From contig CAMDEX010000001.1 in NCBI GenBank assembly GCA_945897075.1, forward strand, positions 1 to 64,000: 64,000 bases of DNA, given 5' to 3'. Source of the stretch: Litorilinea aerophila (lineage in GTDB: Bacteria > Chloroflexota > Anaerolineae > Caldilineales > Caldilineaceae). Positions 12,966-22,763 of the stretch are shown in pieces. A model generated the notes under the pieces. That model had not been told where the DNA came from, ran no database searches, and saw only the letters and a program-made list of their open reading frames with translations. How positions within the stretch are numbered: position 1 is the first letter of the stretch; each line of letters begins with the position of its first letter. Position numbers and translations under genes: made by a program.

Positions 12966-13442
12966 GTGGCAATCTACTTTTTCGATACAAATTCCGTTGC
13001 CAAATACTACGCGACAGAAAAGGGTAGCGTTTGGGTCCGCCGCATCGTTGAGGACGAAGCGAATACAAAGATCATCACAACGATTACCCAGCCCGAACTG
13101 GCTGCCGCGCTCTCCAGAATGCAGCGGCTGGGTCGCTTTGGAAAGACATTTTTGCATCGTTCTTTTACGCGCTTTCGCAGCGATGTTCGCAGACGACTCT
13201 TTGTCACACATCCGCTCGATGACGCAACGCTTAGATTTGCCAGTGATTTGGCCTTGAAGCATCCCTTGCGGGGATATGACGCTGTGCAAGTGGCAACGGC
13301 GTTATTGGCACAACAGGCAGCGTCCGGGTTTTCCATCATTTTTGTCACCAGCGATAAGCAGGTACTGACTGTTGTGAAAAGTGAAGGATTGATCATTGAA
13401 AATCCGGAGAATCATCCAGACGAGGCAGAGCAACCCCAATGA
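12966..13442 (+). CDS. PIN-domain toxin (VapC-type)
   Basis: [29 protein letters not shown]...[12 protein letters not shown]. Confidence 0.85.
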   Translation: MAIYFFDTNSVAKYYATEKGSVWVRRIVEDEANTKIITTITQPELAAALSRMQRLGRFGKTFLHRSFTRFRSDVRRRLFVTHPLDDATLRFASDLALKHPLRGYDAVQVATALLAQQAASGFSIIFVTSDKQVLTVVKSEGLIIENPENHPDEAEQPQ

Positions 13443-14518
13443 TAGGTCTCCTGCCCAAACTCCCCCTCTACTGGGCCTTTCGCCGTTTCGGCTGGCCCGC
13501 GGTGAAACCCTTCTCTGTCGTCGTCAGCATCAGCTATCGCTGCAACAGCAAGTGCCGCACCTGCGATGTCTGGCGCAAACCCAACGACGATATGAGTGTC
13601 GAGGAGTGGGACAAAGTTTTCCAGAAGCTGGGCCACGCGCCCTTTTATATGACCTTCACCGGCGGCGAACCCTTCCTGCGCAAAGACCTGGACGAAATGG
13701 TGATCAGCGCCTACCGCCACTGCAAGCCGGAGGTGATTACGATCCCCACCAACGGGATGCTTACCGAGCGGGCGCTGGCGATGACCGCGCGTATGTGCCG
13801 CGAGTGCCCCACCAGCAGCATCGGCATCAACCTGAGTCTGGACGGCATCGGCGACGAACACGACGACATCCGGGGCGTGGAGGGCAACTGGGCGTTGTCG
13901 CTGGAGACCTGGCGGCAACTGAAGGATCTCCAGAAGCAGCACAAAAATCTGGTGCTGACGGTGCATACGGTCATCAGCCGCTTCAACGCCCACCGCTTCC
14001 GGGCCATTCAGGAGGGGCTGAAATTTTTAGAGCCAGACAGCTACATCACCGAAGTGGCCGAGGAGCGGGTGGAATTGGACACGATGGGTTGGGGCATCAC
14101 CCCCCGCCCGGAAGACTACGACGAAATCGCCGACTTTCTCAGCCAGCAGGCCCGGCAGACCCCGGCCAAAGGCATCGCCAAATTCACCCAGGCTTTCCGT
14201 GCCCAATACTACCAGATGGCGAAACGGGTGTTGCACGAACGGGATCAGGTCATCCCCTGCTATGCGGGCTGGGCCAGCGCCCACATCGCGCCCAACGGCG
14301 ACCTCTGGAGTTGTTGCATTCGGGCCGAGGCGGTGGGCAACCTGCGCGATCACAACTACGATATCACCCCCATCTGGCGCGGCGCGGCGATGGAGGAGCT
14401 ACGGGGCAGCATCAAGCGCAAAGAGTGCGCCTGCCCGATGGCAAATGCGAACTATGCGAATATGCTGCTGCATCCGCCCACGATGGCGAAGGTGGCGCTG
14501 GATGTGGTGTGGAGTTAG
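13439..14518 (+). CDS. Radical SAM protein with SPASM-like C-terminal cysteines
   Basis: [30 protein letters not shown]-terminal [20 protein letters not shown]...CAC. Confidence 0.88.
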   Translation: MIGLLPKLPLYWAFRRFGWPAVKPFSVVVSISYRCNSKCRTCDVWRKPNDDMSVEEWDKVFQKLGHAPFYMTFTGGEPFLRKDLDEMVISAYRHCKPEVITIPTNGMLTERALAMTARMCRECPTSSIGINLSLDGIGDEHDDIRGVEGNWALSLETWRQLKDLQKQHKNLVLTVHTVISRFNAHRFRAIQEGLKFLEPDSYITEVAEERVELDTMGWGITPRPEDYDEIADFLSQQARQTPAKGIAKFTQAFRAQYYQMAKRVLHERDQVIPCYAGWASAHIAPNGDLWSCCIRAEAVGNLRDHNYDITPIWRGAAMEELRGSIKRKECACPMANANYANMLLHPPTMAKVALDVVWS

Positions 14519-14559
14519 GGGTTTTGCGTTAGGAGCTGGACGACGGGGGAACCCGCCGC

Positions 14560-14973
14560 CTAGACCAGTTGGCTTGGCAAACCGGCATTGTGCGCCGCGG
14601 CCAGTTGGCGCTGATCGGCGGTAACGAAAAGGTCCGCTCGCCATTCGAGGGCGCAGGCGATGTGGAGAGAATCCATCGCCCGCAGGGTGTTTGTTTCCAG
14701 TAGGGCAATGGCACGGGCAAGAACGGTAGGCGTCAAATCGAGGAGCATAGCATCGCCAACGTCGCTGACGACTTGGGACTTAATCAATTCGTAGTCTTTC
14801 AGGTCAAGATGACCGTCGCGGCGGTGTCGGTTGAGTGCAGAGAAAATCTCCGGCGCACAGATAACGGATAGACCGACCGCCTGCGCATTCTGACAAATCT
14901 CGTCTACTGCCTGACTTCCTTCCTCCTCAATGTAGCGTTTGGCAAAGGCGGAGGAATCGAATACAACTCTCAT
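14560..14973 (-). CDS. PIN-domain toxin (VapC-type)
   Basis: MRVVFDSSAFAKRYIEEEGSQAVDEI...LRAMDSLHIACALEWRADLFVTAD. Confidence 0.85.
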   Translation of the reverse strand: MRVVFDSSAFAKRYIEEEGSQAVDEICQNAQAVGLSVICAPEIFSALNRHRRDGHLDLKDYELIKSQVVSDVGDAMLLDLTPTVLARAIALLETNTLRAMDSLHIACALEWRADLFVTADQRQLAAAHNAGLPSQLV

Positions 14974-15203
14974 TCCTTCTCCTCCCGCTCGGCAAGTATC
15001 GCAGCGGCAAGGGACGCTCTGTTTCGTTGTAACCGGATTCCGGGCCGTTTCCAGGCCGGTTGACTTTGCGAAGGTGTTTGATAGGGGATCATTTCAGCTA
15101 TAGGCCGTCCGTGACGGATGATCACGAAGCTCTGGCCTTGTTCTACTTGGGTGAGCAGACCCGATGCCTGGTTGCGAAATTCGGTGAATGTAACAGTTTT
15201 CAT
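14970..15203 (-). CDS. Phd/YefM-type antitoxin
   Basis: MKTVTFTEFRNQASGLLTQVEQGQSFVIIRHGRPIAEMIPY; overlaps the PIN gene. Confidence 0.85.
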   Translation of the reverse strand: MKTVTFTEFRNQASGLLTQVEQGQSFVIIRHGRPIAEMIPYQTPSQSQPAWKRPGIRLQRNRASLAAAILAEREEKE

Positions 15204-15298
15204 CTGAATACTCCTTGTGTGTACAGAACTCTGCCCATTTGATTGTACAGTGCAAGGCTATACGTGTCAAGAGGCGTTTGAAAGATTGGAAGGATCGT

Positions 15299-16756
15299 AT
15301 GAATTTTACCTGGCCGTGGAGCAAAAAACGAAGCAGCGATATTGTGTGGATCGATCTGGGCGACCTGGGCGATCTGGTACACCCTAACGGCCCCCACGAG
15401 CAGTGGCAGGATCACGGCCTAGGGCTGCTGCGCACGATTCTGGACAACAACGGCATCCAGACCGATGTCGTCTCGACCCGGTCTGTGACCAGTTGGGAGC
15501 AGTTGGCGAAGCAGCTCACCGGCTACCGGATGGCGCTGATGAATGTGCGCAGCTACACCTTCCCCGCCGGGCTGAAGGCAGCGCAAATCTTCAAACAGGT
15601 CAACCCGGATGGGATTGTGATGGCGGGCGGGATGCACGCGACCGTCGCGCCGGACGAGATGATGGAAGTGCCAGAGTTCGACAAAATCTGCCAGGGCGCG
15701 GGCGAGGGTACAATCGTCGATCTGGTGCGCAACCCGGACAGCTATCCCCGTCTCTTTCGGGGACAGGGGGCCAAGTCTATGGCCGATTGGCCTGCCATCA
15801 ACCGGGAACTCTGGCCCAAACCCGGCAGTTGGCTGGGGCCGGCCCTCAACCTGAAGCCGCGCAGAACCCTGGCCGCCTGGAAAACAAGCCGCCGCTTCAA
15901 CTGGCCGATGGAGCCGGAATGTGGCTGGGGGCCGCCGCCCGTGGCGACAGTCATCACCAGCCGGGTCTGCCCCTGGCAATGCGTCTTCTGCAACGAAGCG
16001 TCCTACATTCCCAATATGGGACGGCGGCCCGTTGATATGGTGATTGACGATCTCAACGCGCTGGATGAGAAATACGGCGTCGGTTCGGTCGTCATCCACG
16101 ACTCAATGTTCTTCCAGAACCCCAGTTGGCTGAAGGAGTGGATCGAAAAGTACCCCAAGCGGGCCAACAAAGTCTGGCCCTACTGGGCCGCGGGCCGCGC
16201 CGACACTGTGCGCCAATGGCCGGAGCTTTTCGAGGCGCTGATCCGGGAGACGAAATGGAATCTAATTTCGATTGGCTTTGAGTCGGGCAGCGACCGCATC
16301 CTGCGTCTGCTCAACAAAGAGTGCAGCGAAGAGGACAACTATTTTGCCATTGACCTGCTCAACCGCATCGGCGACGAGATGGCCGCGGAGGGCAAACAGC
16401 CGCCCAAATTCTGGTCGAATATAATGTTGGGCATTCCGGGCGAGCTGCCCGAAGATGCTTTCAAGACGATGCGCATGCTCAAACGGATGAAGCGGGTCTT
16501 CCCCTCCATCTCCTACTACGCGCCCTACCCCGGCTCCGCGCTGGGCAATCAGCTCATCGCCGAGGGCAAGAGCCGCATGAGCAAAGAGAATTACCACCGC
16601 TTCCCCGACGACGAGAAAGTGGTGGGCGTGGACTACAGCTTCTACCGGGAACTGCTGGCCGGGAAGTATGACGCCGAAGTCAACAGCGGTCTGAGTGACA
16701 GCGAGCGGCGGCGGGGCTATCAGGGGTTGTATGCCGAGGCGCTGGTGAAGGCGTAA
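15299..16756 (+). CDS. B12-binding-domain radical SAM protein
   Basis: GGMHATVAPDEM (B12-like domain); VITSRVCPWQCVFCNEASY; GFESGSDRILRLLNK. Confidence 0.85.
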   Translation: MNFTWPWSKKRSSDIVWIDLGDLGDLVHPNGPHEQWQDHGLGLLRTILDNNGIQTDVVSTRSVTSWEQLAKQLTGYRMALMNVRSYTFPAGLKAAQIFKQVNPDGIVMAGGMHATVAPDEMMEVPEFDKICQGAGEGTIVDLVRNPDSYPRLFRGQGAKSMADWPAINRELWPKPGSWLGPALNLKPRRTLAAWKTSRRFNWPMEPECGWGPPPVATVITSRVCPWQCVFCNEASYIPNMGRRPVDMVIDDLNALDEKYGVGSVVIHDSMFFQNPSWLKEWIEKYPKRANKVWPYWAAGRADTVRQWPELFEALIRETKWNLISIGFESGSDRILRLLNKECSEEDNYFAIDLLNRIGDEMAAEGKQPPKFWSNIMLGIPGELPEDAFKTMRMLKRMKRVFPSISYYAPYPGSALGNQLIAEGKSRMSKENYHRFPDDEKVVGVDYSFYRELLAGKYDAEVNSGLSDSERRRGYQGLYAEALVKA

Positions 16757-16824
16757 ATTTTTTCTGCCGCCTGTTTCAAATTATTTTTGGTATGTTCACA
16801 TTCAGTTGGGGCCGTAGGCATAAT

Positions 16825-16850
16825 CCCTGGCACTTCAGCAAGTGCCGGGG
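16825..16850 (+). terminator. Hairpin downstream of radical SAM gene
   Basis: CCCTGGCACTT-cagc-AAGTGCCGGGG stem; no strong T tract. Confidence 0.5.
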
Positions 16851-16957
16851 ACTTTGAATTCCACTTGGATCGACCCTCTGGACAGGCGCGCTCTTCTTTG
16901 TTACACTGTGTACAGCCCCACAGCAGAACGCTGTAAACGCCACCCACGGAGCGCCCA

Positions 16958-18652
16958 ATGTTCGTAGCCGCCCACATCCTAGCCGAGCCAGCCGATTTGG
17001 CCCTGATCGATCCCTATCGCAACGAACCTGCGCCTTTGCTGGCGGTATTGCACGCCTTTCACGACCGCGACGGCTACATCTCCCAACAGGCCATCCAAGC
17101 CATCGGCAAAGAACTGCGCATCCCCCTGGCCGACCTTTTCGGAACAGTGACATTTTATCACCACTTCGCCCGTGAAGCACCGGGACAAATCAGCCCGCGC
17201 GTATGCGCAGGGCCGGTCTGCTGCCAGCGGGGGGCGCAACAAATTTTGGACAGTCTCCCCGACGCAACAGCGATGGCCTGCGCCGGGCGTTGCGACGATC
17301 CGGTGCCTGTCCTCATCGGCCACGAAACGTATGTGGCAAAGGGGCCGCGCCAACTGGAACGGCGCGTCTCGTCGCCCCTCCCCGCGCCCAACCCCGGCGG
17401 CATTGAAGAATGCGTCTTCCGCCACATCCGCCAGCCGGATCGGGCCACGCTGGCGGGCTACCGTAGCACGGGCGGCTATGCTGGATTGACGCAAGCCGTC
17501 GCCGAAATGACGCCGACGGAAGTGGTTGAACTGGTACGCGAGAGCAGACTGGCCGGACGTGGCGGCGCTGGTTTTCCCACCGGCGTCAAGTGGAAGGCCG
17601 TGGCTGACGCGCCCAACGGCCCCAAAACCGTCGTCTGCAATGCGGACGAAGGCGAGCCGGGCTGCTTCAAAGACCGGGCGCTGCTCGATCACGACCCCTT
17701 CGCCGTGCTGGAAGGGATGACGCTGGCCGCCTACGCCACCGGCGCAACGCGGGGCTTTCTCTATCTGCGCTACGAATACCCGGAGACCTACGACCGTCTG
17801 GCCGCAGCCATTGCCACGGCAGAGGCGGCGGGTTTTTTGGGTGACAACATTTTGGGTAGAGACTTCAGCTTTCGGATTTATCTGCGCCGGGGCGCGGGCG
17901 CGTACATCTGCGGCGAGGAGGGCAGCCTGCTCAACAGTCTGGAAGGCAAACACCCCTTCCCGCGCAACCGCCCGCCCTATCCCGTCACCCACGGCTACGA
18001 CGACCTGCCCACCGCGGTCAACAATGTGGAGACCCTCGCCTCTGCGGCCCAAATTATGCGCAAAGGCGCCGACTGGTATCGCAGCCTCGGCCTGGGCGAG
18101 CACGCGGGCACAAAGCTGATCAGCCTCTCTGGGGATGTGCAGCGGCCCGGCAATTACGAGGTTCCCTTTGGCCTGCCCCTGCCCACACTGCTCTATGACT
18201 GGGCAGGCGGTCCATTGCCGGGGCGCACAATCCAGGCGGTGACGATGGCGGGCATCTCCGGTGGATTTTTAGCGGGCGATGCGCTGGAAACATTGACACT
18301 GGACGAGGCCAGCGCGCGCAGCCACGGCTCGATGCTGGGCGCGGCCGGGATGATGGCCTTTGATGACAGCCGGGATCTGCTGGAGATCGCGCGCGTGGGC
18401 ATGGAGTTCTTCGCGCACGAATCCTGCGGCAAATGCTTTCCCTGTCGCATCGGCACGCAGCGGCTGTCCGAGCGGCTGGCGGGCACGGCGGGGCCGCACG
18501 ACTTCGCCCTGTGGAGCGGCGAAGTCCACGAAATCGGCGCGGTAATGAAATCCATCAGCGCCTGCGGGCTGGGCATGGCCGCGCCCCTGCTGGCGGAGAG
18601 TCTGGTGAAGCATTTCCCGGAGCGGGTGGAGCGGCATGTGGCGGGGAGTTGA
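16958..18652 (+). CDS. NuoE-NuoF fusion: NAD(P)H/formate dehydrogenase diaphorase (beta) subunit
   Basis: N-terminal NuoE-like C..C...CAGRC; NuoF GRGGAGFPTGVKW, GAGAYICGEEGSLLNSLEG, ESCGKCFPCRIGTQRL. Confidence 0.9.
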   Translation: MFVAAHILAEPADLALIDPYRNEPAPLLAVLHAFHDRDGYISQQAIQAIGKELRIPLADLFGTVTFYHHFAREAPGQISPRVCAGPVCCQRGAQQILDSLPDATAMACAGRCDDPVPVLIGHETYVAKGPRQLERRVSSPLPAPNPGGIEECVFRHIRQPDRATLAGYRSTGGYAGLTQAVAEMTPTEVVELVRESRLAGRGGAGFPTGVKWKAVADAPNGPKTVVCNADEGEPGCFKDRALLDHDPFAVLEGMTLAAYATGATRGFLYLRYEYPETYDRLAAAIATAEAAGFLGDNILGRDFSFRIYLRRGAGAYICGEEGSLLNSLEGKHPFPRNRPPYPVTHGYDDLPTAVNNVETLASAAQIMRKGADWYRSLGLGEHAGTKLISLSGDVQRPGNYEVPFGLPLPTLLYDWAGGPLPGRTIQAVTMAGISGGFLAGDALETLTLDEASARSHGSMLGAAGMMAFDDSRDLLEIARVGMEFFAHESCGKCFPCRIGTQRLSERLAGTAGPHDFALWSGEVHEIGAVMKSISACGLGMAAPLLAESLVKHFPERVERHVAGS

Positions 18653-18674
18653 TATTGGGTATTGGATATTTCGT
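18653..18674. repeat. TATTGGGTATTGGATATTTCGT element (single arm)
   Basis: Matches the left arm of the hairpin at 19799 and relates to 23577. Confidence 0.7.
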
Positions 18675-18699
18675 AGTGACGACGTGCCCAAACAGGGCC

Positions 18700-18833
18700 A
18701 GCGCCGGTTGAGTAGGCTGGGGCTTTTTCCAGTCGTATCGAAACCAAGCGGATAGGATGAGCAGCCTTCACACCCGTTCGCTTGATTTCGCTACGCCTCG
18801 AAGACTCGGCTACTCAATCAGCGCTCACTGATC
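18700..18833. repeat. Long dispersed palindromic repeat (GCGCCGGTTGAGTAG ... CTACTCAATCAGCGCTCACTG), copy 1
   Basis: Shares arms and internal TATCGAAA/ACCCGTTCGCTTGATTTCG with 25562-25737. Confidence 0.8.
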
Positions 18834-18905
18834 CGGCCGATCTGCGTAGTCACATTTGACATTGGGCATTTCTTGGAAATTGAACTGAACGTTCAGGAGT
18901 ATCGA

Positions 18906-19133
18906 ATGGATGCAGCAATCTATGAACTGATCGGGGCCGCAGAATTTGTGATCGACGCGGAAGGCCAGAAAAAGGCAGTACTGCTCGATTTTTCCGTTTG
19001 GGAAGATCTGCTGAATTTGCTGGAAGACATCGAAGACAGTGCAGAAACTGAGTCCATACGGGTCAGCGGTGAAGTACCACTTCCCTGGGGAAAGGTGAAA
19101 ACTGAACTGCGAGCCGGAGGCATTGGGATATGA
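18906..19133 (+). CDS. Solitary YefM/Phd-like antitoxin in the FDH operon
   Basis: AAIYELIGAAEFVIDAEGQKKAVLLDFSVWEDLLNLLEDIEDS; TGA overlaps the ATG of the next gene (ATGA). Confidence 0.65.
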   Translation: MDAAIYELIGAAEFVIDAEGQKKAVLLDFSVWEDLLNLLEDIEDSAETESIRVSGEVPLPWGKVKTELRAGGIGI

Positions 19134-19798
19134 CAGAGCGATCTTCCACGACGATAACGCTTGACGGCGAACGCCACGCCTTCCACGACGGCGAGACAAT
19201 CTACGAAGTGGCGGCGCGGGTGGGCAAGACGATCCCTTCCCTCTGCTACGATCCCCGGCTGGGTGCGTTTGGCGGCTGTCGTCTCTGCGTCGTGCGGGTG
19301 AAGGGTTTGCGCGGGCCGGTGGCTTCCTGCACAACGAAGGCGGTCAACGAGATGGTTGTGGAGACTCGCGATGAAGAGATCGAAGCCTTGCGCAAGACGC
19401 TGTTGGAAATGGTGGCGTCGGAGAACCCGCGGATTGACGTGGACCCGTTGCGCGGCTATGCTTCCCAGGAACTGACGACGCTGGTGGATCGCTACGGCGC
19501 GCGCACGGGCCGCTTTGCGGGCAGCCACTCCGGTCACAGCAAAACCGACGATGCCAACCCCTTCATCCTACGCGATTACGATTTGTGTATCTCCTGCTAT
19601 CGCTGTGTGCGCGTCTGCGCCGAGCAGGAAGGCGACTACGCCATCAGCGTAATGAACCGGGGCTTTCACACGCAGATCACCACTGAATTCAACAACCCGC
19701 TCAAGCAATCCGCCTGCACCTTCTGCGGCCAGTGTGTGCAGACCTGTCCCACCGGCGCGCTGGGGGATCGGAAGGCGATGCGGTACGCAGATATTTGA
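19130..19798 (+). CDS. Fe-S subunit: 2Fe-2S plus two 4Fe-4S (NuoG/FdhA N-terminal-like)
   Basis: CYDPRLGAFGGCRLCVV; CISCYRCVRVC; CTFCGQCVQTCPTGAL. Confidence 0.88.
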   Translation: MTERSSTTITLDGERHAFHDGETIYEVAARVGKTIPSLCYDPRLGAFGGCRLCVVRVKGLRGPVASCTTKAVNEMVVETRDEEIEALRKTLLEMVASENPRIDVDPLRGYASQELTTLVDRYGARTGRFAGSHSGHSKTDDANPFILRDYDLCISCYRCVRVCAEQEGDYAISVMNRGFHTQITTEFNNPLKQSACTFCGQCVQTCPTGALGDRKAMRYADI

Positions 19799-19864
19799 TA
19801 TTGGGTATTGGATATTTCGTTGGGATGCCACGGGGTATCCCAACGAAATATCCAATACCCAATA
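19799..19864. repeat. Perfect 28-bp inverted repeat, 10-nt spacer
   Basis: TATTGGGTATTGGATATTTCGTTGGGAT-gccacggggt-ATCCCAACGAAATATCCAATACCCAATA. Confidence 0.95.
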
Positions 19865-19888
19865 CCTTTTGTTTGACCGGAGGTTTCT

Positions 19889-21949
19889 ATGCAATCGAAC
19901 CATTTGACCCAACGGGGAATCACCAAAACCCGCACCATCTGCGGCTACTGCGGCGTGGGCTGTTCGGTGGATCTGCTGGTGCGCGACAAGCGCATCATCG
20001 GCGTCCAACCGGCGATGGATGGCCCCGCCAACGCGGGCGCGCTCTGCGTGAAGGGGCAGTTCGCCTACGATTACGTCCACCACCCGGAGCGGCTGACCCA
20101 TCCGCTGCTGCGCGGCGCGGACGGAAAATTGCACCCGGCCACCTGGGACGAGGCGCTGGACAGGGCCGCGGCGGGCTTTCTGCGCGTGGAGGAAAAACAC
20201 GGACGCCACGCGGTCTACGGCGTGGCATCGGGGCGGGCACCCAACGAAGCCACCTACCTGATGCAGAAATTCATCCGCGTCGGCTACGGCACCCACTACA
20301 TTGACAACTGTAGCCGTGCCTGACACGCCCCCACCGTCGCCGGTCTGGCGGCAGCAATCGGGCGTGGCGCTATGTCCAATCCCCTCTCCGATATGGAAAA
20401 GCCGGATGTGATCTTCTGCATCGGCACAAATATGACCGAAACCCACCCCGTGGCGGCCACGCGGCTGAAGAAGGCCATTACGCGCGGGGCCAAACTGATC
20501 GTTGCGGACCCGCGCCGCATCCGTCTGGCCGAGATGGCCGACCTCTACCTGCCCCTGCGCGTCGGCTCGGATGTGGCCCTGCTCCTGGGGATGGCCCACG
20601 TCATCGCCCGCGAGGGGCTGTACGATCTGGACTTTATGGCGGCGCGCACAGAAGGCTTCGAGGAATTTCTCGATCACGTAGGCCAGTTTACGCCGCAGTG
20701 GGCGGCGGGCATCACCGGCGTCCCAGCCGGCGACATTGAAAAGGCGGGGATACTGTACGGTTCGGCCAAACCGGGGGCCATCTACTACACGCTGGGTATC
20801 ACCGAACACATCTGCGGCGTGGAGAATGTGCAGAGCCTGTGCAACCTGGCCCTGATGACCGGCAACCTGGGCAAAGTCGGCGGCGGCATCAACCCGATGC
20901 GCGGCCAGAACAACATTCAGGGCGCGGGGGACGCCGGGGCGATCCCCAACAACTATGCGGGCTTCCAGTCGGTGAGCAACCCGGCGATCCAGGCCAAATT
21001 TGAGAAAGCCTACGGACGACCCCTGGACACCGAAAAAGGCATCACAAAAGTCACCGCGCTGGATCGCTGCGGCGAGAGTATCTTCGGGATGCTGATTGAC
21101 GGCGAGAATACCGTCGTCTCCGACCCGGACCAGAACCACTGCATCCACGCCCTGAAGAGTCTGGAGCATCTGGTGGTGATTGACATCTTCCTGACCGAGA
21201 CGGCAGAACTGGCCGATGTGGTGCTGCCCGCCGCGGCCTGGGCCGAGGTGGACGGCCACTTTACCAACACCGAGCGGCGCATCCAGCGGGTGCGCAAGGC
21301 CGTACCGCCGCCCGGTGTGGCCCAACCCGACTGGTGGATCATCTCCGCCATCGCCAAACGGATGGGGCTGGCGGGCTTCGACTACGACTCGCCGGCGCAG
21401 GTCTTCAACGAACTGTGCGAACTGTCGCCCATCTATGCGGGTATAGACTGGGATCTGGCGGAGAGCGGCCAATACCAGTGGCCCATCCCCTACAAAGGCC
21501 ATCCCGGCACGCCCCGGCTGCACGAAACCGAATTTACCAACGGCCGGGGCAAGTTCAGCTTCACCAACTACCGCGACCCCGCGGAGGTCATCGACGACGC
21601 CTACCCGGTTTGGCTGACGACAGGACGGCGGCTGGAAAGCTATCACACCCGCACCCAGACCGGCCGCTCCGCCGGGATTGACTATCTGCTTTCCGAGGAG
21701 ACGCTGGAAATTCACCCAGACGACGTGAATGCCTGGGGGCTGGTGGACGGGGGCTGGGCCGAGATGTCCAGTCGGCGCGGTAGCGTGAAGGTGCGCGTCG
21801 AGGCCACCCGCCGCTCGCCCCGGGGCACTGTCTTCACCACTTTTGCCTTCAGCGACGTGCCCATCAACATTCTCACCGGCTCCGGCTACGACCCCATCAC
21901 CGAGACCGCAGAGTTGAAAGTCTGCCCGGTGCGGGTGGTGGCGGCGTGA
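19889..21949 (+). CDS. fdhA: Formate dehydrogenase catalytic subunit, selenocysteine-containing (TGA 20321-20323 read as Sec145)
   Basis: ORFs 19889-20323 and 20372-21949 are in one frame; junction NCSRA-U-HAPTVAGLAAAIG matches the FDH-H Sec site; CGYCGVGC 4Fe-4S motif. Confidence 0.93.
20336..20352 (+). promoter_or_regulatory. Bacterial SECIS-like hairpin of fdhA
   Basis: GUCGCC-GGUCU-GGCGGC; loop begins 18 nt after the UGA. Confidence 0.85.
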
Positions 21950-22029
21950 TCTGTCGGTACCTGGCAGGGATGTGTGCTTATCGTAATGGGTAACGAATGA
22001 ATGAAGCGGAGGCGTGATAACTACTGTTA

Positions 22030-22398
22030 TCATTCCTCCGCTTCATTCACTAATTCTTTCAGAAGTTGTTGTAGTTCTGCCACCGATACATCGCTTCGGT
22101 CGGACTTGAAGTAGAGAAGCAGAATGTATAGCACAGGCTCTGGTTCATCTTCCACCAGATAGAGCAACCGGTATCCGCTGCTTTTGCCTTTGGCTATATC
22201 ACTATTCGAGATGCGAAGTTTACGCACCCCAAACCCACCTGGGATCACATCGCCCAAGCGGGGTTCCTCAAGCAAAATACTGATCGCGTTCTTGACGTCA
22301 TTATTAACGTTACGAAATCGCTTGAGTTTGCGGACACTCGCTTTGAAAGAGGTTGCCAGGACAACCCTATAGCTCGTCAAGTTCCGCTTCCCAGTCAA
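22030..22398 (-). CDS. RelE/ParE-type toxin-like protein
   Basis: VVLATSFKASVRKLKRF...VRKLRISNSDIAKGKSSGYRLLYLVED. Confidence 0.75.
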   Translation of the reverse strand: MTGKRNLTSYRVVLATSFKASVRKLKRFRNVNNDVKNAISILLEEPRLGDVIPGGFGVRKLRISNSDIAKGKSSGYRLLYLVEDEPEPVLYILLLYFKSDRSDVSVAELQQLLKELVNEAEE

Positions 22399-22654
22399 GC
22401 GAAGCTGGCTCTTGCTTTGCCCGCTCAGCCAAGGCTAGAAGATCGAGACTGCCGAAAAGGACAATATCTTCTTCTTCAGCGCGGTTCAGGAGATTGTCGA
22501 GAAACATCTCTTGGCGTATTGCGCTTGTACTTTTCTCCTGCGCGGACGGAGAAAAATCGATGTAATCCCCATAAACCTTTAGCACGCCTGATTGCTGTGG
22601 CCTATCAGGGGACTCTATAGTACTATCTATTGTAATTGTGCTATCGGCTTCCAT
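22367..22654 (-). CDS. Cognate antitoxin-like protein
   Basis: MEADSTITIDSTIESPDRPQQSGVLKVYGDYIDFSPSAQEK...; overlaps the toxin ORF. Start trimmed to 22654. Confidence 0.6.
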   Translation of the reverse strand: MEADSTITIDSTIESPDRPQQSGVLKVYGDYIDFSPSAQEKSTSAIRQEMFLDNLLNRAEEEDIVLFGSLDLLALAERAKQEPASLDWEAELDEL

Positions 22655-22763
22655 AACAATATCACTCCGTATGAGACATTCTCGCAAAGGGGCGACGATG
22701 TAAATTTTATTGTAGCACACACGTAAAATCATCGCGAATATCATAAACAGGTAGTCAATCAGA

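Noticed and set aside
20321-20323. TGA in fdhA as a nonsense mutation/pseudogene
   Set aside because: Frame is maintained, both halves are well conserved, the TGA is at the canonical FDH Sec position, and a SECIS-like hairpin follows at the expected distance.
19568-22033. 821-aa minus-strand ORF opposite the FDH genes
   Set aside because: Antisense to clearly coding fdhA; low-information His/Gly/Arg-rich translation typical of shadow ORFs in GC-rich DNA; no recognisable motif.
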